Below are positions 9,348 through 18,761 of a stretch of DNA of 50,215 nucleotides, one piece after another (positions within the stretch are counted from its first letter, which is position 1; each line of letters begins with the position of its first letter). This stretch comes from an uncultured Granulosicoccaceae bacterium (GTDB lineage Bacteria > Pseudomonadota > Gammaproteobacteria > Granulosicoccales > Granulosicoccaceae). Both the position numbers and the translations under genes were made by a program. The notes beneath the pieces were generated by a model. The model did no database searches, was not told where the DNA came from, and saw only the letters and a program-made list of their open reading frames with translations. The stretch spans positions 1 through 50,215 of the forward strand of contig CALGKA010000016.1 of NCBI GenBank assembly GCA_937927895.1, read 5' to 3'.

Positions 9348-9377
9348 GGGTCTTATTCTTAATAAGACCCTTTTTTT
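9348..9377 (+). terminator. Rho-independent terminator of ugd
   Basis: A perfect 10-bp stem (GGGTCTTATT / AATAAGACCC) with a 3-base loop is followed directly by seven T residues. It lies 30 bases after the ugd stop, in the right orientation. Confidence 0.93.
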
Positions 9378-9446
9378 ATGGGCATAATAAGCCCGCCGCG
9401 ACTTTCCCTTTTAAACCCCGGTTCCCAACCAATAACCCGCCTCTCA

Positions 9447-10790
9447 ATGCCAACATCGCCCAACCCAAATACCGAATGGCACAAAAGAGTGTGGTGGCTG
9501 GCTGCACCTATTATTTTATCGAACGTCACTGTGCCATTAGTCGGTGCAGTTGACACAGCAGTGACTGGCCACATGGATTCCCCGGAACCGATTGCAGCCG
9601 TGGCACTTGGTGCTTCAATTTTCAGCCTTGTGTTCTGGACTTTCGGCTTTCTGCGAATGGGCACCAGTGGCAGCGTAGCGCAGGCGTTCGGCGCTCGTGA
9701 CAACGACACTATTGGGCTTACGTTATTACGCTCACTGTTCATAGCCGTGTGCCTGGGAGTTGTGGTAATTGTGCTGCAGAGACCACTACTTGAGCTGTCA
9801 TTAATGGCGGTTGACGGCAGCGATAAAATAGAACAATTGACCAGAGACTACTATTACGTGCGTATCTGGTCTGCGCCCGCAACACTTGCCAACTATGTAT
9901 TAACAGGCGTGCTTATAGGCGTCCAAAGAATGCGCTCCGTATTGATGCTTCAGTTATTATTGAATAGCATTAACGTTTTTTTGGATCTGCTTTTTGTACC
10001 CGTTCTAGGTTGGGGCATAACAGGAGTTGCACTTGCTTCTGTTATAAGCGAGTACTTAGCGCTCGGCTTCGCCTTATATTTGATCCGTGATTTAGTCACA
10101 GCAGCGGCTGGCAAAGCAACAGCGCAAACTCTGCTAGATTCAGAGCCACTGGTAAGGTTGTTAAAGCTCAACGGCGATATTTTTATTCGCACCTTGCTTT
10201 TGGTTGCAAGCTTTTTCTATTTCAACGCCGCCAGTGCCAAATTTACAAACACCGTGTTTGCAGCGAACGTTATTCTTTTGCAGCTCCTTAATATTTGCGC
10301 CTACGCGCTTGACGGATTCGCACACGCAGCAGAAACATTGGCAGGCGAAGCCTGGGGCAGTAAGAATAAAGATCACTTCCACAAGATCGTAAAAATTTCA
10401 ACCATTCAAGCCATGCTGACCGCAATATTAATGTCGATGCTCATCTACGCTTTCGGACCAATGCTATTGGGCCTATTCACTAACCAGATTGAAGTATTAA
10501 CCGCTGCAAACAGACTGTTACCATGGATGTATATTCTGCCATTCTTATCTGTTTGGTGTTATCAACTAGATGGTATTTACATTGGCACCACACACTCCCG
10601 CGAAATGCGTCAAGCGATGATTATTTCAGCTACCCTATTTTTCCTCCTTACAGCGCTCCTAATTCCGCGCTTTGGCAATACAGGCTTATGGTGCGCTTTC
10701 TCGCTCTTTATGATTGCGCGCGCAGCCACCCTACTTTTTTACTATCCGCGAATCACCTTCAAAATCGATCAAGCCCATGCTAATAAGTAA
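9447..10790 (+). CDS. MATE family efflux transporter (DinF/NorM-like)
   Basis: This is an inner-membrane multidrug or metabolite exporter of the MATE family, driven by H+ or Na+. The protein has about 447 residues with roughly twelve hydrophobic helices. It includes the N-terminal IILSNVTVPLVGAVDTAVTG motif and the first-half GFLRMGTSGSVAQAFGA motif typical of the DinF-like branch. The frame is open from 9378, but that point touches the ugd terminator T-tract, so I place the start at ATG 9447 (MPTSPNPNTEWHKRVW). Substrate cannot be told. Its end overlaps murB by 14 bases, so the two are likely co-transcribed. Confidence 0.92.
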   Translation: MPTSPNPNTEWHKRVWWLAAPIILSNVTVPLVGAVDTAVTGHMDSPEPIAAVALGASIFSLVFWTFGFLRMGTSGSVAQAFGARDNDTIGLTLLRSLFIAVCLGVVVIVLQRPLLELSLMAVDGSDKIEQLTRDYYYVRIWSAPATLANYVLTGVLIGVQRMRSVLMLQLLLNSINVFLDLLFVPVLGWGITGVALASVISEYLALGFALYLIRDLVTAAAGKATAQTLLDSEPLVRLLKLNGDIFIRTLLLVASFFYFNAASAKFTNTVFAANVILLQLLNICAYALDGFAHAAETLAGEAWGSKNKDHFHKIVKISTIQAMLTAILMSMLIYAFGPMLLGLFTNQIEVLTAANRLLPWMYILPFLSVWCYQLDGIYIGTTHSREMRQAMIISATLFFLLTALLIPRFGNTGLWCAFSLFMIARAATLLFYYPRITFKIDQAHANK

Positions 10791-11781
10791 CAATGTATCA
10801 CTGCGCGGGTACAACAGTTTTGGCTTTGATATAAGTGCCGAACACTTTTGCAGCGCAGCATCGATAGATGAAATAAAAGAAGCGCTAGAATGGCGACGCA
10901 AGCACAACAAGCCACTACTCATATTAGGCGGTGGTAGTAACACGGTTTTCACCCGCAATGTTGAAGGTTTAGTATTGCAAGTCTCCATCGATCAAATCAA
11001 AACAGAAACCAACAATGACAGCATTAGCGTCTACGCAGGCGCCGGTGTTAACTGGCACCACTTGGTTAAGCAAACTGTTTTTAATAATCAGTTTGGTTTA
11101 GAAAACCTGGCGCTAATACCCGGCAACGCGGGCGCCGCACCCATTCAAAATATTGGTGCTTACGGCAAGGAGCTATGCAACAACCTAATCAGTGTAGATA
11201 CCATGCACCGGGAAACCTTTGAACGGCTTACGTTAAGCAAAGAAGAATGCGACTTCGACTACCGTCACAGTCTATTTAAAACCGCACAAGGCGCAGACTT
11301 AATCGTTCTTGGTATTCAACTACAATTGTCATCAATGGACAATCCATTAATCAGCTACAGCGCCCTACAGGAGGCTATGCAAAACACTTCACCCACAGCT
11401 ACTGAAGTATTTAATACTGTCTGTCACCTGCGGCAATCAAAACTTCCAGATCCACAAGTCATCGGCAACGCTGGCAGCTTTTTCAAAAACCCAGTGGTAC
11501 CCCGCCAACAAGTTGACGAACTACTTGCACGCTACCCGGATCTTCCGGTCTACCCTTTTTCTGACAAGGAAAATAAGCTACCAGCAGCCTGGTTAATCGA
11601 CCGCGCAGGCTGGAAAGGACACCGCAGCGGCAACGTTGGTGTACACAACAAACAAGCTTTGGTTTTAGTGAATCATGGCGGTGGGAATGGTCAGCAGATT
11701 GCAATACTCGCTAATGAAATCCAAAGGGACATCAAACAACGCTACCAAATTAATCTGGAACGCGAACCAACCCTCTATTAG
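10777..11781 (+). CDS. murB: UDP-N-acetylenolpyruvoylglucosamine reductase
   Basis: MurB reduces UDP-GlcNAc-enolpyruvate to UDP-MurNAc with NADPH and FAD in the cytoplasm, an essential step of peptidoglycan synthesis. FAD-binding motifs are LLILGGGSNTVFTRN and IPGNAGAAPIQNIGAYGKE. The catalytic serine region is NAGSFFKNPVV, and the E. coli-type (type I) insertion SLFK/Y and C-terminal AAWLIDRAGWKG are present. I place the start at ATG 10777 (MLISNNVSLRGYNSFGF), giving 334 residues close to E. coli (342). Overlap with the MATE gene suggests one mRNA, an unusual pairing. Confidence 0.95.
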   Translation: MLISNNVSLRGYNSFGFDISAEHFCSAASIDEIKEALEWRRKHNKPLLILGGGSNTVFTRNVEGLVLQVSIDQIKTETNNDSISVYAGAGVNWHHLVKQTVFNNQFGLENLALIPGNAGAAPIQNIGAYGKELCNNLISVDTMHRETFERLTLSKEECDFDYRHSLFKTAQGADLIVLGIQLQLSSMDNPLISYSALQEAMQNTSPTATEVFNTVCHLRQSKLPDPQVIGNAGSFFKNPVVPRQQVDELLARYPDLPVYPFSDKENKLPAAWLIDRAGWKGHRSGNVGVHNKQALVLVNHGGGNGQQIAILANEIQRDIKQRYQINLEREPTLY

Positions 11782-11943
11782 TCAGCCAGAAATCTGGCAG
11801 CTGCCATGCATGGGCAATAGACTTATAACCCGGCTCGCAGCGAAGTACATGCAACCGTTCGCCACACACTCAAATGAGACATCAAAGCTTGATGCACACA
11901 CAGCTGCAAAGCCCTTATTAATACCCGGCCAAACAATACACTA

Positions 11944-13323
11944 ATGAACAATCGTTTATTCAGCAATATCTTGAGCGCTTGGAAAGGCGTTTCAACTCAG
12001 TTTGTCGGCAAGCGCCTAAATCTGAGCGCATACCTGCACGCAGACGAAGTTGAGCCACTTCGTGTGAAGATCGCAGACTGCATTGAAGGCAAAGGCGGTG
12101 AAGTATCTGCACGTGCGCGGGCTGTTGAACTTGGCAAAGCCTACCTTGGTTTAAACGATGAGGGCCGATGCAAGTTCCTAAAGCTTCTTATCACCGACCT
12201 GGGTGTGGATCACGATAAAGTACGTACAACGGCCGAGGCACTCTTTACCGATCTCAGCGATGAACGCCGCTTAGCCGTTGAAGAAAAGTTGCGCCAATCT
12301 CTTACTCCGCGTTACCTTAAGCTACTTACGCTATTTAATGCTCTGCCACAGGGTGTAAAATTTTTAGTAGATTTACGTTCAGATGTTATGCGTCTTTGCA
12401 AAGAAAACCCGGAACTAGCCCCCATCAACGATGCATTACACACTCAGTTGTGCAGTTGGTTTGACATTGGTTTTCTAGATTTACAAAAAATAAATTGGGA
12501 TGCGCCCGCTTCGCTGCTGGAAAAATTAATTCAATATGAAGCGGTGCACCGAGTTAAATCGTGGAAAGACCTGCATCACCGTCTCGGTGAGAACAGACGG
12601 TGCTATGCATTCTTTCATCCGCGTATGCCAAAGGAGCCGTTAATCTTTGTTTGGGTCGCGCTGGTCGATGAAATCTCTGACAACGTTACTGATCTACTTG
12701 ATAGCGAACAAGAAGAGATTATCAACAACGAACCAAGCACTGCGATTTTCTATTCAATTAGCAGCGCTCAAAAAGGCCTTGCAGGTGTAAGCCTTGGCAA
12801 CTTTCTGATAAAACGTGTAGTAGACGAGCTAAAGCGAGAATGCCCAAGCCTTGAAACCTTTGCGACGTTGTCACCCGTACCAGGCTTTTCTAAATGGCTG
12901 CAGGCTCAGGCGGCACTTCCTGACAGCAACCTGTTTAGCGATGAAGAACAAGACGCTATTCAGACCGCACTGGACGAAAACTCTACCTACACGCTTGAAA
13001 CATTGATCACTGATACCGAGTGGCTAACCGATAAAACCATAAGTGCTACTATGCGCGCGCCAATGGAACGCCTTCTCAAAAAATATATCACCACTCAGAA
13101 ACGCAGCGATGGAGCAGCTGCCAATTCGGTCGCGCACTTTCATTTGTCCAATGGTGCAATATTCGAACGTATCAATTGGCTTGCAGATCAAAGCAAGCAC
13201 GGGAAGTCACAATCGTACGGCATGATGATCAACTATCTTTATGATCTTAATGCTATAGATGTCAACCACGAACAATATATTGAGCACGGCGTAATAGCAC
13301 AGCCGAAGACTCCCCAGAAGTAA
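11944..13323 (+). CDS. Malonyl-CoA decarboxylase
   Basis: The enzyme converts malonyl-CoA to acetyl-CoA and CO2. The 459-residue protein has the helical N-terminal domain and a GNAT-like C-terminal catalytic domain. Family motifs seen are FFHPRMPKEPLIFVWVALV, YSISSAQKGLAGVSLGNFLI (catalytic serine region), FATLSPVPGFSKWL, and near the C-terminus the histidine motif FHLSNGA followed by SYGMMINYLYDL. There is no malonyl-CoA synthetase or malonate transporter beside it, so its role may be control of malonyl-CoA rather than growth on malonate. It lies 162 bases after murB. The convergent M16 gene ends 8 bases beyond. Confidence 0.93.
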   Translation: MNNRLFSNILSAWKGVSTQFVGKRLNLSAYLHADEVEPLRVKIADCIEGKGGEVSARARAVELGKAYLGLNDEGRCKFLKLLITDLGVDHDKVRTTAEALFTDLSDERRLAVEEKLRQSLTPRYLKLLTLFNALPQGVKFLVDLRSDVMRLCKENPELAPINDALHTQLCSWFDIGFLDLQKINWDAPASLLEKLIQYEAVHRVKSWKDLHHRLGENRRCYAFFHPRMPKEPLIFVWVALVDEISDNVTDLLDSEQEEIINNEPSTAIFYSISSAQKGLAGVSLGNFLIKRVVDELKRECPSLETFATLSPVPGFSKWLQAQAALPDSNLFSDEEQDAIQTALDENSTYTLETLITDTEWLTDKTISATMRAPMERLLKKYITTQKRSDGAAANSVAHFHLSNGAIFERINWLADQSKHGKSQSYGMMINYLYDLNAIDVNHEQYIEHGVIAQPKTPQK

Positions 13324-13331
13324 GCCACGCA

Positions 13332-16214
13332 CTAACGGGCAGAGCCACTAGGTACTTCAGCAGCATTCGCTGCTTCCAGAGAATTATTCTGCTGTGTGGT
13401 AACACTATTTTCAGCGACGTGATCGGTATTGAAATTATCAATGGCGTTCAACACAACTTGATGTGGATTTGCAGTATTAATGCACTGCGCCAACTGATTA
13501 ATTCCCTCGACTGTTGGCGTTGTTTGCTTACCAGGTGCGATATTTTTGGTAACAAGCCATCTGAGAGCGCTTTCATTCGCTACAGCCATTGCATTTGAGT
13601 GTCGCTGGAACTGATCTCTATCCCTTTGCTTGAGCACACGTTTTAATTCAAATTCACTTACACCTTCGTTAAATAATTTACGCACTTCGTTATTTACCAC
13701 CGTTAGCGCCTCGTTCGCATCATTGGGTGCTACAGAGAACGTTATCTTATGCAATAAATTCCTAGTACCTGCACTGACAGAAAAGGGATCACTTTTTAGT
13801 TCATACGCCAAGCCTCGCAATTCTCTAATCGAATGGCGCAGACGATTAGATAAAATATCAACTAGCAAATTCCACTGCCTGAACTGATCAGCGTCAACCG
13901 CTGCATCACAGGCAAGGAAAAAAGTCACCTCAGACACATGTTCTCCGTGGTTGATAATAGACATATTGCCATTGCCAACAGCCGACAGTGATACCGGTTG
14001 TGCGACTGTATTGGACAGCTTGCGTGCATACGACACAACACTTAACTGTTGCTGCAATACAGCCGGATCAACATTGCCAACAAAAACAAAACCGAAGTCT
14101 GCGGGGTGTGAAAAAAGCTCTGATTGAACCCGTTGAAATTGATCGACCGAAAGCTCACCCAGCCCCTCACCCGACAGCTCGACGCTATTATTATTCAAAT
14201 AAGACTCATACCAACCCGGGCCAGACGTCTTATTTTTTATTCGGTTTAGGAGTGAGGCACTATCTGGCTCGATAATCATTGGCTCTTGAAAGTAACCATT
14301 GATCATGGTGAGCATTAGAGGTAAATCTTCAGCACGGCTACTAGCATTGATACCATGATTAGTCGGTTCAACAAAAGGCTCAATTAGCATTTGCTTGTTA
14401 TTCTTAATTCTGTTCAGATTCTCACTGATGTAGCCACCTACTCCGTTTACCGTTATAAACTCAGGCAGATTTTTGGCAACCTTCGAAAAAACCGAATTAC
14501 CCTGGGCATAGCCCCCACTCTTGATCGCAGTAACTGCAACTTGTTCAGCCAGTTTATCTTGTATAAGTATGGCAGTGCTACCGTTCCTTAACCGCCACTC
14601 ATGGTAATTTCCCGTTTCACGCACCTTAACCGGAGCAGGGCCATTCGCAGCAGTAGCCACCTCCGGCAGGGCGCTTTGATCAGCATGGTAGTCGCCACTG
14701 ACGAGTCGCGATCTCTGTAATGCCAGCAATTGTCTATGGCCGTTTTCGACAATCTGTTGTATCGCAGGTGTTGGCAATAGAACATTTTTATTACCCACCA
14801 CTGAATACACCAGTTGATGTGTTCGTGGAATATTGGCGATCTTTGTATTCAATGCCGAATGATCAAGCGCATCAATCACCCCCATTAACTGTTTTTGTAG
14901 ATCCCAGACAGACAATGAGAGCTCACCATTCACCACCCATTCGACCAAGCTGTGTGCAATTTCAACAGCATCACGACTGCGATATCGCAACACTATATCT
15001 TCTGCAATTGAAGTAAATAACTGTTTGAAGTCTCCATACTCTTCTATCGTGAGTGAAGCTGAAACAACAGATTGGATGGCGTATGCAGCCTCCGACAAAC
15101 AGTGAGCAACATCATCTTCGAGCAGTGATAGCTTAATGTGCTCGATGGTATGACCAGACTCAAGTATGGATGCCTCAACCTTTATGTCATCGCAAAGCTC
15201 ATTTTTCGATAAACGATTGCTCAATAGATGCATGAAGGCTTTAAACAATAACTGCTCCTCGAAACGTTGAGCAATTATTTTCTCGCCTGAATCATTAACA
15301 CGGGTAGGTGAGGCGATGAAATTAAGTGAAAGCTCGGGCAGCGAATATTCCGCATTAACATAAGATAAAAACGTAGGATGCGTTTCTAACGGCTGTGGCG
15401 TTGGTAAAGCAATAACCGCTCGCTCTCGAGGCTCACTACTCGAATCAATAGAATCAAAGAAATCCTTAATCAATGGCTCTAGCTGCCACGGTTTTTTAAT
15501 ACCTGTAACAATGAGTGTTGCCGAGTCGGGATGATAATTTGATTGATAAAATTCTTTTAGCGATTCTACTGTTGCACTTCGAATACTGTTTAAGTCGCCG
15601 ATAGGCGCACTATGCGCAAACCGACTATCAGCGTAAGCCACCAACGTTACAGGGTCTATTACATAAGCACGCTTAGCGTAGCGCTCACGCCACTCTGCTT
15701 CAACAATTCGTTTCTCCTGTTCAAGTGCTGCCTCATCAAAATCCACCGACACCAACCAGTCAGACATTAGATCAAACAGCCTGGGTAATAACTCAGTGTC
15801 ACTCTGATGCAATGTAAAGCGATAGACAGTGGCTTTATAATGCGTTGTGGCGTTAACATCCACACCCCACTTAAGCCCTGAATCGGCCAAAAGCTGTTCG
15901 ATGTCTTGATGCTTAAAATTCTTGGTACCACGGTATGCCATGTGCTCAATAAGGTGAGCATAGCCACGCTGACTTTCAGTCTCGTGCAGTGACCCTGCTT
16001 TCACTACAAGCCGTATATCAATCTTCTCGTTATCTGCAGCACTGTTAGCGCTACGCAAATAGTAACTAAAACCATTAGCTAAACTTGCTGTTAACACACC
16101 AGGGTCAAGGGTCGCGGCATTTGGTGTGCTGGTCTCTTCAACTACAGATGTGCACGCAGGCAATAAGCATGCTAGTGAAGTTAAGAAAAATAGAGCAAAA
16201 GCGCGCTGGTTCAT
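13332..16214 (-). CDS. M16 family zinc metallopeptidase, predicted lipoprotein
   Basis: This is a pitrilysin/insulinase-type protease of about 960 residues containing two M16 halves. The inverted zinc motif HxxEH is present as HLIEHMAYRGT, with the third ligand region EKRIVEAEWRER about 75 residues on, so the first half should be active. ATG 16214 gives an N-terminus with a hydrophobic stretch and a lipobox-like LLPAC, so the mature protein is probably anchored in the envelope. It overlaps the upstream lipoprotein gene by 4 bases (ATGA). Domain order resembles periplasmic PqqL-like proteases; the substrate is unknown. Confidence 0.9.
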   Translation of the reverse strand: MNQRAFALFFLTSLACLLPACTSVVEETSTPNAATLDPGVLTASLANGFSYYLRSANSAADNEKIDIRLVVKAGSLHETESQRGYAHLIEHMAYRGTKNFKHQDIEQLLADSGLKWGVDVNATTHYKATVYRFTLHQSDTELLPRLFDLMSDWLVSVDFDEAALEQEKRIVEAEWRERYAKRAYVIDPVTLVAYADSRFAHSAPIGDLNSIRSATVESLKEFYQSNYHPDSATLIVTGIKKPWQLEPLIKDFFDSIDSSSEPRERAVIALPTPQPLETHPTFLSYVNAEYSLPELSLNFIASPTRVNDSGEKIIAQRFEEQLLFKAFMHLLSNRLSKNELCDDIKVEASILESGHTIEHIKLSLLEDDVAHCLSEAAYAIQSVVSASLTIEEYGDFKQLFTSIAEDIVLRYRSRDAVEIAHSLVEWVVNGELSLSVWDLQKQLMGVIDALDHSALNTKIANIPRTHQLVYSVVGNKNVLLPTPAIQQIVENGHRQLLALQRSRLVSGDYHADQSALPEVATAANGPAPVKVRETGNYHEWRLRNGSTAILIQDKLAEQVAVTAIKSGGYAQGNSVFSKVAKNLPEFITVNGVGGYISENLNRIKNNKQMLIEPFVEPTNHGINASSRAEDLPLMLTMINGYFQEPMIIEPDSASLLNRIKNKTSGPGWYESYLNNNSVELSGEGLGELSVDQFQRVQSELFSHPADFGFVFVGNVDPAVLQQQLSVVSYARKLSNTVAQPVSLSAVGNGNMSIINHGEHVSEVTFFLACDAAVDADQFRQWNLLVDILSNRLRHSIRELRGLAYELKSDPFSVSAGTRNLLHKITFSVAPNDANEALTVVNNEVRKLFNEGVSEFELKRVLKQRDRDQFQRHSNAMAVANESALRWLVTKNIAPGKQTTPTVEGINQLAQCINTANPHQVVLNAIDNFNTDHVAENSVTTQQNNSLEAANAAEVPSGSAR

Positions 16215-16672
16215 ACAGTCACAAATTGCACACTGGTTGAACACCCTTGCCCATCAATAGCTTCATCGCCGATAACAAAGCTACCCGACTGGCCGCGTTT
16301 TGATAACGAACCTTCCAACACCAATACAATGTTGGACTCACGGTTCACTTGCGCATCTTTGTAGGTGTATACCGAGTTGGTGGGTATCAATGCTTTAAAG
16401 CGACCGCGAGCATCTACCTTGGCCTGAAAGCTGTAGTTCTCATCAGCCTCCATAAAGCCTGAGGCCACACCGTTTGAGACGCGAATAAAGAACGGTTCTG
16501 TGAATGGAGCACAATCAAAACGTAATTGCTCCACCTGCTGCACCGCCAGGGTTTCACCCATCAGCGCTCGCCAGTCACCATCAAACTGCGTTGTGCGGCT
16601 TCGCTCTTCCTGTGGCAATGCACAAGACGCCAGCAAGCCAATGCCGACTATGGAGTAAACACAACGCCTCAT
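16211..16672 (-). CDS. Small predicted lipoprotein
   Basis: The 153-residue protein begins MRRCVYSIVGIGLLASC, a short signal peptide ending in a good lipobox (LASC). The rest looks like a small beta-rich domain with two or three further cysteines (regions FDCAPF and GQGCSTS) that may form a disulfide. I do not recognise the family. Its stop overlaps the start of the M16 peptidase gene (ATGA), so the two products are likely made together, possibly as an envelope protease and a partner. Confidence 0.75.
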   Translation of the reverse strand: MRRCVYSIVGIGLLASCALPQEERSRTTQFDGDWRALMGETLAVQQVEQLRFDCAPFTEPFFIRVSNGVASGFMEADENYSFQAKVDARGRFKALIPTNSVYTYKDAQVNRESNIVLVLEGSLSKRGQSGSFVIGDEAIDGQGCSTSVQFVTV

Positions 16673-16831
16673 TCGCCCTCTCGATCAAGCAACACTTAAA
16701 TAAAAGAGCTATCAGCTAATCAGAGAATGAACTGCATCACATTGCGCTAGCCGACTGCCCCACTGGGGCACTGTATCGGCAGAATCTGGGATTTATTGAT
16801 TTTTAAGAACAATCAAATCACTTGATTAAAG

Positions 16832-18097
16832 CTATTGAATCTCTATCGTAAAGTTGGGTGAAGTGTGTTCTTTGTCGTCGTTATTTTCATCGGTGAAAGT
16901 GAATCCTACCACCAAGGTCCCCGTACCTTTTACTGTGACCTCACCTTTACTACCATCTTCGTTGCTCAAGAACAGACTTGATGTATTAGTATTGGAAACA
17001 ACGAACCAATCAGAGTCTTCTGTTACCTCGAGCACATCCAGGCCATCCACTTGCCCGACACCACTGAGTGGGATTGTATCTTCTGTACCTGTAAACGTCC
17101 TTATAAGCGGTGAGACCAATGATGCAACTACCACCTGTTGTATCGGACCACCGTTACTTGTCAATGGCAACCGCTGAGACTCCACGCCACCGCAGTTGGC
17201 GTACAAGAATCCATTGCCAGCCTTTGATGGCGTCACCAAACCCTTGTCTACGTCCGCAAAAGTAACCACTGCTTCATCAGCGATACGCCATAAGGCGTTA
17301 TTAGTGATATCGACATTGCCTGCCACATCTTGGTGGCTTGCATTTGCAATGTACTGAACCGGATTGTTAACCCCAAGCTCACCGCTACCCACTTCAGGTT
17401 CAATTGCGATCGAGACTAGATTATCCTGAACACTAACTTGCTGAGTCCCGATCACCGTGTCTAATCCTGCAGTAACTGTTAAGTTGCCAGCGGACATTGA
17501 TTGCAGCAGACCGTCGGACACATCGAAATACGCATTTGCAGCAGGAACTACAGACCACACAACTTTATCTGTGATTATTCTTGGCTGTGATTCCTCACCC
17601 TGATACAGCCCTGAAGCCTCTAACTGTATAGAGCTGCATTCATTAATAGTCAGCTCGCTACCACCTGCAGCTGCAATACTAATGCTACCCAGTTCAGCAG
17701 ACGATACACGTACAGGTGTAGAGGCGATTAAATCACCAAAGTTAGCGGTAATGGTCGCTGTACCATCTGCCACACCTGTCACAACACCAGAAGAAGAAAC
17801 GGTAGCAAATTCATTGCTACTACTAAACACTGCACCACTTACTGGCACCGATACAGCCTCTGCAGTCGCTGTCAGCGCATGCACTGTAAACATAGTGGTT
17901 TCACCGACACTGATAACATTAGCACCGCCCTGCAGTTCAACTTGAGTGTAATTACCGTTGGCCACACTCACTAAATTACTTAAACGCTGCGCATCATCGT
18001 CGCTATCACAGCCGACTAACACCAACAAAAGACCAAGCAGCGCAACTTTTACACTCGTTGAGAACAACTTGGGAGATATGCTTAACCCAACCTTCAT
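16832..18097 (-). CDS. Lipoprotein with bacterial Ig-like (Big_2) domains
   Basis: The 421-residue protein has a signal peptide ending in LLLVLVGC followed by DSDDD, a typical lipobox with acidic residues after the cysteine. At least one clear Big_2-type Ig fold follows (about residues 55-130), recognised by SSNEFATVSSSGVVTGVADG and TATITANFG. A second, weaker repeat of the same kind lies at about 140-225, and further beta-rich sequence reaches the C-terminus. Such domains usually mediate surface adhesion or protein contacts. Its start overlaps the stop of the upstream beta-barrel gene by 4 bases, which suggests the two proteins act together in the outer membrane. Confidence 0.82.
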   Translation of the reverse strand: MKVGLSISPKLFSTSVKVALLGLLLVLVGCDSDDDAQRLSNLVSVANGNYTQVELQGGANVISVGETTMFTVHALTATAEAVSVPVSGAVFSSSNEFATVSSSGVVTGVADGTATITANFGDLIASTPVRVSSAELGSISIAAAGGSELTINECSSIQLEASGLYQGEESQPRIITDKVVWSVVPAANAYFDVSDGLLQSMSAGNLTVTAGLDTVIGTQQVSVQDNLVSIAIEPEVGSGELGVNNPVQYIANASHQDVAGNVDITNNALWRIADEAVVTFADVDKGLVTPSKAGNGFLYANCGGVESQRLPLTSNGGPIQQVVVASLVSPLIRTFTGTEDTIPLSGVGQVDGLDVLEVTEDSDWFVVSNTNTSSLFLSNEDGSKGEVTVKGTGTLVVGFTFTDENNDDKEHTSPNFTIEIQ

Positions 18098-18663
18098 TTG
18101 GTCGCCCCAATATCAAACCGCAAACCTAGTCGAAAACTATTGATACGAGCGTCTTCATCATAATCATGGTGAGTAAACGACGCATCAGCAAAGAAATTAG
18201 GACTCACTCGATAGGTCAGACCGAGCGCCATACGACCACCCGGCAACTTCAAAGAAGTACTCACACCATCAACAGTCGCTTCGTATGAAGTTTCAATAAA
18301 ACTAAACAGTGCATAGGCCGCCACACGGTCGATTGGAGGTGATTCCAATCGCACCCCAAACCCGAGAGTAGATTCGAAATTCAGATCTAGATTTCCGACG
18401 GTGTCATCTTCAACACCAACACCAGCTTCGACCTCCAGACCAATACCCTCTGCCACCCAAAACCCAAAAGACGCAGAGGCGACCAGCGGATGCAGCTCTA
18501 CGGTGGAACCGATAAGGCCGAGTGATTGGCGATCTATAAAGGCCGATAAATAGGCACTTGGCTGCTGCCAATAAGAGTCGTTCTGCGCCTTAGCCTGTGC
18601 CGGCAAGACCGACAATATCAACCCTAATACGCTACATAATATAATTGTTTTTATTCTATACAC
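18094..18663 (-). CDS. Outer-membrane beta-barrel protein (opacity/OmpA-like fold)
   Basis: The 189-residue protein has a clean signal peptide (cleavage after PAQAKA). About eight alternating amphipathic strands rich in aromatic and Gly residues follow, ending in FRLGLRFDIG. This is the pattern of small 8-stranded outer-membrane barrels. The segment LTYRVSPNFFADASFTHHDYD is similar to opacity-type porin repeats. It is the first gene of a minus-strand unit and overlaps the Ig-like lipoprotein gene by 4 bases. Function is not known. Confidence 0.8.
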   Translation of the reverse strand: MYRIKTIILCSVLGLILSVLPAQAKAQNDSYWQQPSAYLSAFIDRQSLGLIGSTVELHPLVASASFGFWVAEGIGLEVEAGVGVEDDTVGNLDLNFESTLGFGVRLESPPIDRVAAYALFSFIETSYEATVDGVSTSLKLPGGRMALGLTYRVSPNFFADASFTHHDYDEDARINSFRLGLRFDIGATK

Positions 18664-18761
18664 AGCAAAATGCCCGAGCTTTGACTGGCTGCAAGTGTAT
18701 CAAAATATTATCACTGTGATGGCATCACTACATTACAACGCCCGCTCGCAAGCCGCCACCT

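Noticed and set aside
11675-11944. 89-residue ORF overlapping the end of murB and ending at the malonyl-CoA decarboxylase start
   Set aside because: It is mostly a frame shadow of murB, and the rest has no recognisable features.
16756-16770. TGCCCC/GGGGCA hairpin between the two lipoprotein genes as a terminator
   Set aside because: The stem has only six pairs with a 3-base loop and no T run on the minus strand, so it is not a convincing terminator.
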